A stretch of DNA of 9,357 nt from Clostridia bacterium (GTDB lineage: Bacteria > Bacillota > Clostridia > Oscillospirales > Butyricicoccaceae), in assembly GCA_017552495.1 (NCBI GenBank), contig JAFZPW010000156.1, forward strand, positions 1-9,357, read 5' to 3'. The notes beneath the pieces are model-generated. The model saw only the letters and a list, made by a program, of their open reading frames with translations, was not told the DNA's origin and ran no database searches. The position numbers and the translations under genes are program-made. Positions 1 to 5,753 of the stretch are shown here, in pieces (position 1 is the stretch's first letter; each line of letters starts with the position of its first letter).

Positions 1-214
1 CTCTCCAAAACTGGCATCTTTTGGCGAGGGAGGGCTGGCAGGTGAGGTGCGGGCTGTAACGGGGGCATCACAGCGCATTGCGGAGCTTCAGCGACTGGGG
101 TTTGAACGGTGCATCGTCCCGTCGGCCAACCTCAAGGGTCTTGTAGAAGAGAGCCGGATTCAGTTGATTCCCGCCAAAGATATTCAAGCGGCGATTCGGG
201 CTTGTTTTGACTGA
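1..214 (+). CDS. radA: DNA repair protein RadA (Sms), C-terminal end only
   Basis: This is the last 70 codons of a gene that enters from the left edge, read in the frame starting at base 2 and ending in TGA at 212-214. The peptide contains GEGGLAGEVRAV, then QRIAELQRLGFERCIVPSAN and a closing LIPAKDIQAAI segment. That is the characteristic end of the Lon-protease-like domain of RadA. RadA is a RecA-like ATPase that helps process recombination intermediates and promotes branch migration during DNA repair in the cytoplasm. The zinc finger, Walker motifs and KNRFG motif would lie outside the window, so they cannot be checked. A strong hairpin follows the stop within 12 bases. The assignment rests on the C-terminal motif only but is quite specific. 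Confidence 0.9.
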   Translation, partial: SPKLASFGEGGLAGEVRAVTGASQRIAELQRLGFERCIVPSANLKGLVEESRIQLIPAKDIQAAIRACFD

Positions 215-225
215 ATTTCATTGAA

Positions 226-267
226 AACGAAGAACTGTAAGGTGATTTAACCTTACAGTTCTTTGTT
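226..267. terminator. Bidirectional hairpin terminator shared by radA and the 44-aa gene
   Basis: Bases 230-242 and 251-263 form a perfect 13-bp inverted repeat around an 8-nt loop. The stem extends to 226-242/251-267 with one G-U pair. T-rich sequence follows on both sides (TTTGTTGCGTTTT on +, TTCTTCGTTTTC on -). It starts 12 nt after the radA stop. The TAA stop of the convergent small gene (253-255) lies inside the stem, so one element probably ends both transcripts. Confidence 0.85.
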
Positions 268-387
268 GCGTTTTCTGCGGTGATACGGGCATTTGGCAGC
301 AGTTGCGGCCGGTGAAATAATATGATCCAGCCGACATTCACCGTATTCCTGAAACAAACAGGTTTGATCGGAACATGGGATTTGCAT
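253..387 (-). CDS. Small cysteine-rich protein, 44 aa, function unknown
   Basis: The protein has 44 residues with four cysteines at positions 5, 10, 18 and 33 (C-x4-C-x7-C-x14-C, the last in KCPYH) and a basic tail (HRRKRNKEL). There is no signal peptide or membrane segment. The start is fixed by a textbook GCAGGAGG ribosome binding site six bases before the ATG at 385-387. A candidate promoter lies just upstream. Size and Cys spacing resemble short clostridial Cys-rich proteins that databases, from my recollection, often carry under the doubtful label hydroxymyristoyl-ACP dehydratase. No such enzyme could fit in 44 residues. Four cysteines could bind a metal ion, but this is inference. The gene converges on radA and its stop lies in the shared terminator. 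The reading frame stays open upstream to 780, but that extension is antisense to other sequence and is not used here. Confidence 0.75.
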   Translation of the reverse strand: MQIPCSDQTCLFQEYGECRLDHIISPAATAAKCPYHRRKRNKEL

Positions 388-411
388 AAATACCTCCTGC
401 AATTTTCTTTT

Positions 412-441
412 AGTATATGATAATTCGGTCGTGTCATGCAA
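412..441 (-). promoter_or_regulatory. Candidate promoter of the 44-aa Cys-rich gene
   Basis: On the minus strand TTGCAT (436-441) and TATACT (412-417) are separated by 18 bases. The -10 box lies about 25 bases before the start codon and is followed by the AGGAGG at 392-397. The -35 box is a weak match and coincides with the edge of the GC-rich relic, so the -35 may have been altered or supplied by that insertion. Confidence 0.45.
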
Positions 442-720
442 AATGCCGAGCTGACGGAGGGGCGCGTGGTGCTGTCCAACGAGGAGGCCATGGACGAGCT
501 GGCGGCGGACTATGCAGGGAAGCTGCTCACCGACGAGAGAGCGATCGCCCGGGTGATGGAGGAGAACCGGACGCTGGGACAGCGGATCCGGGAGATCCTC
601 CGGAGGATCGGCGAGGAGCTGCGGAAGATCTTCGGAAAGAGCGAGCCAACGCTGGAGCGGGCGCAGATGGACAAGGCCCGGGACAGTTTGACTCGGAGCT
701 GCCGGCAGGCGTTTACATGA
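436..720 (+). pseudogene. GC-rich relic, probable fragment of a large mobile-element (phage/ICE) protein
   Basis: A 94-codon frame encodes a highly charged, helical peptide (VVLSNEEAMDELAADYAGK, then AIARVMEENRTLGQRIREIL and RRIGEELRKIFGKSEP). It resembles, from memory, C-terminal helical segments of large multidomain proteins of clostridial phages and conjugative elements. It is not an intact gene: there is no ribosome binding site before 436, an in-frame TAA lies at 421-423, and the peptide breaks off at 718-720. Near 690 the coding look may shift to another frame (DSELPAGVYMKETPNTLKI, ending 761), which would fit a frameshift or deletion junction. Counting 441-720 gives about 65% G+C against about 33% for 721-830. 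Base composition plus truncation suggest a decayed remnant of horizontally acquired DNA. The exact family is not established. Confidence 0.45.
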
Positions 721-778
721 AGGAAACGCCGAATACGCTGAAAATCTCAAAAACGGGGTAGCATACAAAAATACAAGC

Positions 779-808
779 AATTATACAAAATGAATATTTT
801 GTATAATT
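779..808. terminator. Perfect 13-bp inverted repeat: terminator of the methyltransferase gene or orphan operator
   Basis: AATTATACAAAAT (779-791) is repeated inverted at 796-808 around the loop GAAT. It lies 22 bases beyond the stop of the minus-strand methyltransferase gene, and on that strand is followed by GCTTGTATTTTTG, so a terminator role is possible. The stem is almost pure A/T, however, which would make a weak hairpin. Read on +, it contains TATAAT (802-807) followed by AAGGAGGG (811-818), the arrangement of a repressor operator over a promoter whose gene has been lost. Confidence 0.5.
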
Positions 809-830
809 TGAAGGAGGGAAATTACAGGAA

Positions 831-1361
831 CTACCGTCCTGAAGCCGCTTTTTGTATTTCTTTGGTCATGTCCTCACTTTTTGATTCCAACTGCAAGAGC
901 ATTTCTTTCAATTTCAAACCTGCGGCAAATCCGGTCAGTTCTCCGTGTTTGCCGACCACTCGATGACACGGTGTCAAAATCAACACCGGATTTTTTCCGC
1001 AGGCGCTTCCCACCGCACGCACAGCATGCGGACGCCCGATGAACGCTGCAATCTGAGAATACGATCTGGTCTCACCAAACGGGATACGTTGCAGCGCACT
1101 CCACACCGCTTTTTGAAATGCGGTGCCGTCGTCACACAATACTGGAACGGTAAAATCGGTTCGGTTTCCATCCAGATACTCCTGCAACTGCTTTGTCGCT
1201 TCCATCATCACTTTTGGAAAGATTTTGTCTTTTTCCGTATTCTGTTCGGTATAATTCTCCTGTTCAGACTTGCAAAAAGCAATCTTTTTGATATAATAGT
1301 CATCAGAAACAAGGCGAAACGTTCCGAAATGCGAATGATACAAAATTTTTTCAAACATCAT
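831..1361 (-). CDS. ogt: Methylated-DNA–[protein]-cysteine S-methyltransferase (Ogt/MGMT type)
   Basis: This 176-aa protein repairs O6-alkylguanine (and O4-alkylthymine) by moving the alkyl group irreversibly to its own cysteine. The acceptor motif LTPCHRVVG is clear, with Cys132. It is preceded by the winged-helix DNA-binding stretch SYSQIAAFIGRPHAVRAVGSACGKNP (100-125, containing the Arg finger region) and followed by GFAAGLKLKEMLLQLE (144-159). Residues 1-75 form the usual divergent N-terminal domain. The length is that of single-domain Ogt proteins; no Ada regulatory domain is present. The start at 1359-1361 is chosen because AAGGAG lies 8 bases upstream; the frame is open to 1400 but has no better signal. 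It is divergent from the recombinase gene with only 37 bp between starts. Confidence 0.95.
   Translation of the reverse strand: MMFEKILYHSHFGTFRLVSDDYYIKKIAFCKSEQENYTEQNTEKDKIFPKVMMEATKQLQEYLDGNRTDFTVPVLCDDGTAFQKAVWSALQRIPFGETRSYSQIAAFIGRPHAVRAVGSACGKNPVLILTPCHRVVGKHGELTGFAAGLKLKEMLLQLESKSEDMTKEIQKAASGR
1270..1297 (+). promoter_or_regulatory. Candidate promoter of the tyrosine recombinase gene, inside the methyltransferase gene
   Basis: TTGCAA (1270-1275) and a perfect TATAAT (1292-1297) are 16 bases apart on the + strand, about 100 bases before the recombinase start. The gap between the divergent genes is only 37 bp, too short for two separate promoters, so a promoter inside the 5' part of the methyltransferase gene is plausible. 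The -35 box matches the consensus at four of six positions. Confidence 0.4.
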
Positions 1362-1398
1362 GCCAAACTCTCCTTTTCGGCAATCAGAGGTAAAATTC

Positions 1399-2463
1399 AT
1401 GGATTATCTGAAAGAAGCGCCCCCTGTTTTGCGGGATTACCTGGTCTATCTGGAAACCATCATGGGCCGTTCGCCTAATACGGTCAACGAATACTATCTC
1501 GATCTTCGCACGTTTTTCCGCTTTTTGTTGCAAAAACGCGGGATGGAATCCGCTTCCCAACCCTTTGAAGCGATCAGCATTCAAAAAGTAGATCTGGAAT
1601 TGATTCAAAATGTTACAAAATCGGACGTTTTGGATTTCCTTGTCTTTGCGGCGCGGCAACGGCCAAAGTATCACAAGAGCCAAGCGACCACCTATGGAAA
1701 CGATATGCGCGCCCGTGCACGAAAAATCTCGGCGCTGCGGGGGCTCTATAAGTATTATTGTGAAAAAGTACAGTTTTTTGACAATAACCCCACAAAAGGT
1801 CTGGACACGCCCCGCTCCAAAAAGGAACTGCCGAAATATCTGACACTTCAGGAAAGTCTGGATCTGCTGAACGCCATCGACGGTTCATTCCGCGAGCGGG
1901 ATTACTGCATCATCACCCTGTTTCTCAACTGCGGTATGCGTGTTTCCGAACTGGTAAACATGGATTTGCAAGACATTTCCGACGATCGACTGCGTCTTTT
2001 GGGAAAGGGCAATAAGGAGCGTATGGTTTATTTGAATCAGGCCTGTGTCAACGCCATCGAAGCCTATCTCCCCCACCGCGTCACGCCGAAGGCGGCCAGC
2101 CGCAACGCGCTGTTCATCAGCCGTCTGGGCAATCGGATCGACGTGCAGACCGTAAAAGCGCTGGTTAAAAAATACCTGACCGCCGCCGGGCTTTCGCAAA
2201 AGCATTGCAGCGTACACAAGCTGCGGCACACGGCTGCCACGCTGATGTATCAAAACGGAGTGGACGTGCGAACGCTGAAAGAGGTGCTTGGTCACGAAAA
2301 TCTGGATACCACTATGATCTATACCCACGTGGTGGATCAAAATCTCCGCGACGCGGCGGAAGCCAACCCATTAAATCATGTGACTCCGCAAAAGCGTGAT
2401 CGTTCAAACAAAACAGACGATTCTGCCGAAGCACCGGCTCCGGATAACACAAGACCCCGATGA
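1399..2463 (+). CDS. Tyrosine recombinase, XerC/XerD type
   Basis: This 354-aa site-specific recombinase cuts and rejoins DNA through a phosphotyrosine intermediate. Residues about 5-130 form the helical core-binding (SAM-like) domain, beginning LRDYLVYLETIMGRSPNTVNEY. The catalytic domain follows (about 145-325) with all active residues: Arg181 (CGMRVSEL), Lys203 (LGKGNKER), His273 and Arg276 (HKLRHT), His299 (LGHEN) and the nucleophile Tyr308 (MIYTHV). XerC/D proteins are usually about 300 aa. The extra length is an insertion around 48-72 and a hydrophilic C-terminal tail (about 328-354). The start at 1399 has AGAGG upstream; a longer frame from 1360 would overlap the methyltransferase start. 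The protein could serve chromosome dimer resolution, but no dif site or partner gene is visible, so XerC versus another Xer-like integrase is undecided. Confidence 0.92.
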   Translation: MDYLKEAPPVLRDYLVYLETIMGRSPNTVNEYYLDLRTFFRFLLQKRGMESASQPFEAISIQKVDLELIQNVTKSDVLDFLVFAARQRPKYHKSQATTYGNDMRARARKISALRGLYKYYCEKVQFFDNNPTKGLDTPRSKKELPKYLTLQESLDLLNAIDGSFRERDYCIITLFLNCGMRVSELVNMDLQDISDDRLRLLGKGNKERMVYLNQACVNAIEAYLPHRVTPKAASRNALFISRLGNRIDVQTVKALVKKYLTAAGLSQKHCSVHKLRHTAATLMYQNGVDVRTLKEVLGHENLDTTMIYTHVVDQNLRDAAEANPLNHVTPQKRDRSNKTDDSAEAPAPDNTRPR

Positions 2464-2478
2464 TTTCATCGGGGTCTT
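2451..2478. terminator. Hairpin terminator after the recombinase gene
   Basis: AAGACCCCGATGA (2451-2463) pairs perfectly with 2466-2478; in practice an 11-bp stem with a 6-nt loop. On + it is followed by TTGTTGTTGT. The recombinase TGA stop (2461-2463) lies inside the hairpin. It sits 20 bases beyond the S1 stop on the opposite strand and may also end the minus-strand operon, though its T-tract on that side is poor. Confidence 0.85.
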
Positions 2479-2498
2479 TGTTGTTGTAAACAATGGAA

Positions 2499-4481
2499 TT
2501 ATTCAGCGGTAGGAACTTCCTCAGCAGGAGCCTCCTCAACCGCTTCTTCCTCAACCGCTTCTTCAGCGGAAGCGGTCTGGGGCTCAAGCAGCGCACGGAT
2601 CGAGAGAGAAATCTTCTGCTTCTCTTCGTCGATGCCAATGATCTTGGCTTCCACCTGCTGGCCGATCTGCAGCACTTCTTCGGGCTTGCCGATGCGGCGA
2701 TCCGCGATCTGGGAGATGTGAATCAGGCCGTCGACGCCAGGCAGAACTTCCGCAAAGGCGCCAAAGGGCATGAACTTCACGATCTTAACATTGGCAACGT
2801 CATCCACATGATAGGTGTTGATGAACTTGGTCCAGGGATTGTCCTCGGCCTTGCGATAACCCAGAGAGATCTTCTTCTTCTCGGGATCAAGAGCGATGAC
2901 GTAAACTTCCACTTCCTGGCCAATCTCCAGAACATCAGAGGGATGTTTGACCCGGTTCCAGGACAACTCGGAGATGTGAACCATGCCGTCGACGCCGCCA
3001 ATGTCCACAAAAGCGCCATAAGACGTGAAGGACTTTACGACGCCCTTATACTGCTTGCCAACCTCGATGGTTTCCCAAATCTTGGCCTGCGCCTCTTTGC
3101 GGGCTTCATTTGCCAAAACCTTAATCGAGCCGACGACACGCTTGCGCTGGGGGTTGACTTCCATAATGCGAAGCTTCTGCGTGGTCTTCATCAGCGGATC
3201 AAAGGAGGCCTCGCGGGGCAGCCCGGTCTGGCTGGCAGGAATAAAAACACGGATACCCTTGACCAGAGCGACCACGCCGCCCTTGTTCTGGTCGATGATT
3301 ACGCCCTCCATGGGTTCCTTGCTCTCGACGGCGGCTTCAAGAACCTCCCAGTTCTTAACGGCGTCCAGACGCTTCTTGGAAAGGCTGATCCAGCCCTCCA
3401 CATCGTTGACGCGGATTACGGTCGCTTCGATCTCATCACCCACATGGATGTTGTCGGCAACCACGAAATTGGGGTCGTCAGACAACTGGTCCAAATCGAT
3501 ATAGCCGGCCTGCTTGACGCCCAGATCGACAGTAATGTCGGTGGCGTTGATGGCAGTAACGACGCCGGTCACCTTTTCTCCTGTATGTAAAGTTTTGAGA
3601 GATTGCTCCAGAAGTTCCTCGAAGCTTTCTGCGCTGTTGGTCTTGATTTCATCAGTCATTGTCCTATATACCTCCTTAATGATTCGATCCGGCGTTGAAG
3701 CGCCAGCGGTAACAAATCCCCGCGCATACGTTTTCAGGACGGAACGGTCAAGCTCACTCACATCCTGAATAAACTGCGTCTGCACACAGCGTTCCCGGCA
3801 CAAAGCATAAAGATTCCGAGAATTGCTGCTGGACGGGTCACCGATCACCACCGCAAAGTCAGATCGTTCGGCCAGAAACCGCGCCTCTGACTGACGCAAT
3901 TCCGTAGCCTTACATATTGTATCAAATATCCGGGGCGATTTACAAGTGTTTTTTATGATATTTACAAACTTTACACAATTTTCTTTTTGAAAAGTGGTCT
4001 GACAGACCACCGAAACGGGACGACCATCCATTTTTTGCAGATTTTCCCGCAATTCATCCTCATTTTCCACCACAATGGGTTCGCTGCAACGAGCCGCAAT
4101 CCCATCAACCTCGGGATGGCCGCGCTTTCCGATAATGAAAACCGGTCTTCCCTCTCGGCTTTCTTCCATAACAATGCGATGGATCTTTGCCACATTTGGG
4201 CAGGTGGCGTCCAAAATCGTACATCCGCGCTCCTGCAAAGCATACAGTATCTGTGGCGTAACGCCGTGTGCGCGTAGGATCACTGTGGCTCCGTCTGGAA
4301 TCTCTTCGGGCGCTTCCGCCGTTAAAACGCCGTGCTCCGCCAGTTCTTCGATCACATGGCGGTTATGGATCAGCGGGCCCGCCGCATAAAGCGGACGCTC
4401 CGGCGCGGCGCTATCCAGCGCCATCTGGATGGCGCGGCGAACGCCGAAGCAATAACCCGCGTGCTTTGCCAAGGTAATCAT
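2499..4481 (-). CDS. ispH: Fusion of 4-hydroxy-3-methylbut-2-enyl diphosphate reductase (IspH) and ribosomal protein S1
   Basis: This is a 660-aa two-part protein. Residues 1-274 are IspH (LytB), the last MEP-pathway enzyme, which reduces HMBPP to IPP and DMAPP. The [4Fe-4S] cysteines Cys11, Cys94 and Cys190 are present, with His39, His72, His122, Glu124 and the SSN substrate loop (218-220). Residues 275-660 are S1-like: four OB-fold RNA-binding domains at about 301-370, 388-452, 473-541 and 560-628 (for example YKGVVKSFTSYGAFVDIGGV), then an acidic Glu/Ala tail. Similar IspH–S1 fusions are known from Clostridia. The start has GGAGG 9 bases upstream and overlaps the plsC-like stop by 4 bp (4478-4481). 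An internal Met275 is preceded by a perfect ribosome binding site, so free S1 (386 aa) may also be made. It is the last gene of the minus-strand operon. Confidence 0.96.
   Translation of the reverse strand: MITLAKHAGYCFGVRRAIQMALDSAAPERPLYAAGPLIHNRHVIEELAEHGVLTAEAPEEIPDGATVILRAHGVTPQILYALQERGCTILDATCPNVAKIHRIVMEESREGRPVFIIGKRGHPEVDGIAARCSEPIVVENEDELRENLQKMDGRPVSVVCQTTFQKENCVKFVNIIKNTCKSPRIFDTICKATELRQSEARFLAERSDFAVVIGDPSSSNSRNLYALCRERCVQTQFIQDVSELDRSVLKTYARGFVTAGASTPDRIIKEVYRTMTDEIKTNSAESFEELLEQSLKTLHTGEKVTGVVTAINATDITVDLGVKQAGYIDLDQLSDDPNFVVADNIHVGDEIEATVIRVNDVEGWISLSKKRLDAVKNWEVLEAAVESKEPMEGVIIDQNKGGVVALVKGIRVFIPASQTGLPREASFDPLMKTTQKLRIMEVNPQRKRVVGSIKVLANEARKEAQAKIWETIEVGKQYKGVVKSFTSYGAFVDIGGVDGMVHISELSWNRVKHPSDVLEIGQEVEVYVIALDPEKKKISLGYRKAEDNPWTKFINTYHVDDVANVKIVKFMPFGAFAEVLPGVDGLIHISQIADRRIGKPEEVLQIGQQVEAKIIGIDEEKQKISLSIRALLEPQTASAEEAVEEEAVEEAPAEEVPTAE
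2534..2563. repeat. Two tandem 15-bp repeats in the acidic tail of S1
   Basis: The unit CCTCAACCGCTTCTT occurs twice head to tail (2534-2548 and 2549-2563) with no mismatch. On the coding (minus) strand it gives the repeated EEAVE pentapeptide in the acidic C-terminal tail, so a slippage duplication keeps the frame. Confidence 0.85.
3657..3677 (-). promoter_or_regulatory. Internal Shine-Dalgarno and ATG at the IspH/S1 junction
   Basis: Inside the fused reading frame AAGGAGGT (3670-3677 on -) is a full match to the anti-Shine-Dalgarno sequence. Eleven bases separate its AGGAGG from the in-frame ATG at 3657-3659 (Met275, MTDEIKTNSAESFEELL), exactly where the S1 part begins. The spacing is slightly long but within the working range. 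It would allow separate synthesis of a 386-aa S1 protein. Confidence 0.55.
3916..3945 (-). promoter_or_regulatory. Candidate internal promoter for S1 within the ispH part
   Basis: On the minus strand TTGTAA (3940-3945, four of six consensus bases) and TACAAT (3916-3921, five of six) are 18 bases apart. They lie in a conspicuous AT-rich patch (about 3905-3990) within otherwise GC-balanced coding sequence. A transcript from here would start about 250 bases before the internal S1 ATG at 3657-3659. Prediction from sequence only. Confidence 0.35.
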
Positions 4482-5086
4482 TCCGCCATCCCTCCGTTTT
4501 TCAAAGAATAGATTCGGGTCATCAATTCCGCCGCCGCTGCTGCATATTCTTCTGCCGAAGGCTTTTTCTGGTCATAAGTCGGCAAAAACGGCGTTCCGAT
4601 CCGCACAATATTGTTTCGGAACAGTTTCGCCCCTTCTGGAATATACACTGGCACAAGCGGAACGCCTGCACGATGCGAAAAAAACACCGCGCCGCTTTTA
4701 ACCTCGACAGGTAATCCGGTGCGGCAGCTCTTTCCATCCCTGACCCGGGTTCCCTCCGGAAAGATCAACAGCCGTCTTCCCTGCTTCAAAAGAGAAAACG
4801 CCGTCTTGACGGCAGAAAGATCCTGCTGATCCCGTTTCACCGGAAACGCGTGAAGCCAACGGATGATACGGCGCACAACCGGAACACGGAACAACTCGTC
4901 TTTGGCCATAAAGCCGAATTCCCTCGTTGGCCCGTTTGCCATTAGGAGAAAAACCGCGTCGCTATTGGTGCTGTGATTGCCGCACAAGACAGCCGCTCCC
5001 CGAGGGAGATGCTCTCTTCCCGCCACGCGGGCCCGGTAAAACGGAAACAGCAGCACCCGTAAAATCCAATAAACCGCTTTATACAT
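4478..5086 (-). CDS. plsC: 1-acyl-sn-glycerol-3-phosphate acyltransferase (PlsC family)
   Basis: This 202-aa membrane-associated acyltransferase would add the second acyl chain to lysophosphatidic acid to make phosphatidic acid, the precursor of membrane phospholipids. The family signatures are intact: the catalytic H-x4-D motif in GNHSTNSD (His38, Asp43), the glycerol-phosphate-binding FPEGTR (109-114), and the late VPVYIPEG block (145-152). The hydrophobic N-terminus (YWILRVLLFPFYRARV) fits a membrane-attachment helix. The length is typical of short bacterial PlsC proteins. The ATG at 5084-5086 overlaps the end of cmk by 8 bp with AAAGGA upstream, and its stop overlaps the ispH start (ATGA). 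Substrate choice (acyl-ACP or acyl-CoA) cannot be read from the sequence. Confidence 0.93.
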   Translation of the reverse strand: MYKAVYWILRVLLFPFYRARVAGREHLPRGAAVLCGNHSTNSDAVFLLMANGPTREFGFMAKDELFRVPVVRRIIRWLHAFPVKRDQQDLSAVKTAFSLLKQGRRLLIFPEGTRVRDGKSCRTGLPVEVKSGAVFFSHRAGVPLVPVYIPEGAKLFRNNIVRIGTPFLPTYDQKKPSAEEYAAAAAELMTRIYSLKNGGMAE

Positions 5087-5753
5087 GCAAACGTTCCTTT
5101 ACCAGTTTGCGCACCAGCGCGATCGAGGCTTCCAGATCACATTCCGTCGTATCCACGATCACAGCGTCCTCCGCTGCCTTCAACGGCGCCGCGGAACGGG
5201 AGGAGTCCTGCAAATCCCGCCGCCTGAGCCCCTCGAGCACTTCTTCATAACTCACATCAAGTCCCTTTGCCTGTTGCTCCAAAAACCGCCGTCTGGCGCG
5301 TGCCTCGCTGCTGGCGGTCAAAAAGATTTTCAGGTCGGCGTCAGGTAACACCACCGTACCGATGTCGCGGCCATCCATGATTACATCGTTATCTCTGGCG
5401 AAATCCCGCTGCCGCTCCAGTAAAAACGCGCGCACAGCCGGAATGGCGGACACATCGCTGGCATAAATCGACGCCTGCTCGGTGCGGATCGCCTCCGATA
5501 CGTCTTCGCCGTTCAAAAACATATGCTGTGCGCCGTCGAGAAAGCGGATCTCCAGAGTGATATAGGGCAAAAGCGCGGCCACACCCGCCGTATCCTTTCC
5601 GTTGACGCGATTGCGCGCCGCAAACAGACCGATACTGCGATACATGGCTCCGGTATCAATGTAAATAAAAGACAGCTGCTTTGCCAGCGCCTTGGCGATG
5701 GTGCTTTTTCCGGCGCCGCCGGGACCGTCAATGGCGATTGCGTGATGGATCAT
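5079..5753 (-). CDS. cmk: (d)CMP kinase (cytidylate kinase)
   Basis: This 224-aa cytoplasmic enzyme phosphorylates CMP and dCMP with ATP, recycling nucleotides from RNA turnover and lipid synthesis. The P-loop GPGGAGKST lies at 10-18. It is followed by DTGAMYRS (33-40) of the NMP-binding region, DGRDIGTVVLPDADLKIFLTAS (127-148), and the lid/catalytic RRDLQDSSR (178-186) with the family's RDxxDSxR pattern. Length is standard. The frame is open to 5792, but Met at 5751-5753 is preferred: it gives the normal N-terminus (MIHHAIAIDGPGG), has AAGGAG 10 bases upstream, and makes a 4-bp ATGA overlap with the flavoprotein gene. The cmk–plsC–ispH/S1 neighbourhood is common in Clostridia, which supports the call. 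Confidence 0.97.
   Translation of the reverse strand: MIHHAIAIDGPGGAGKSTIAKALAKQLSFIYIDTGAMYRSIGLFAARNRVNGKDTAGVAALLPYITLEIRFLDGAQHMFLNGEDVSEAIRTEQASIYASDVSAIPAVRAFLLERQRDFARDNDVIMDGRDIGTVVLPDADLKIFLTASSEARARRRFLEQQAKGLDVSYEEVLEGLRRRDLQDSSRSAAPLKAAEDAVIVDTTECDLEASIALVRKLVKERLHV

Larger units (their letters stand above)
388..830. other. 443-base stretch without an intact gene
   Basis: From left to right this interval holds the promoter and ribosome binding site of the 44-aa gene (388-441), the GC-rich coding relic (about 436-720), an AT-rich tract (721-778), a perfect palindrome (779-808), and an orphan AAGGAGGG ribosome-binding-like motif (811-818) with no start codon at useful spacing. It then runs into the methyltransferase stop codon. 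I see no tRNA, transposase, intact integrase or CRISPR repeat here. Confidence 0.6.

Noticed and set aside
388..780. Upstream extension of the Cys-rich small gene to 175 codons
   Set aside because: The extension is antisense to the GC-rich relic and low in plausibility; the AGGAGG site and Cys-rich peptide place the start at 387.
945..1478. 177-codon open frame on + across the methyltransferase gene
   Set aside because: Antisense to the methyltransferase motifs and overlapping the recombinase start; no family resemblance.
2493..3590. 365-codon open frame on + opposite the S1 domains
   Set aside because: It is exactly antisense to the clear S1 coding sequence, has no ribosome binding site or recognisable domain, and is explained by biased codon use of the repeat-rich S1 gene.
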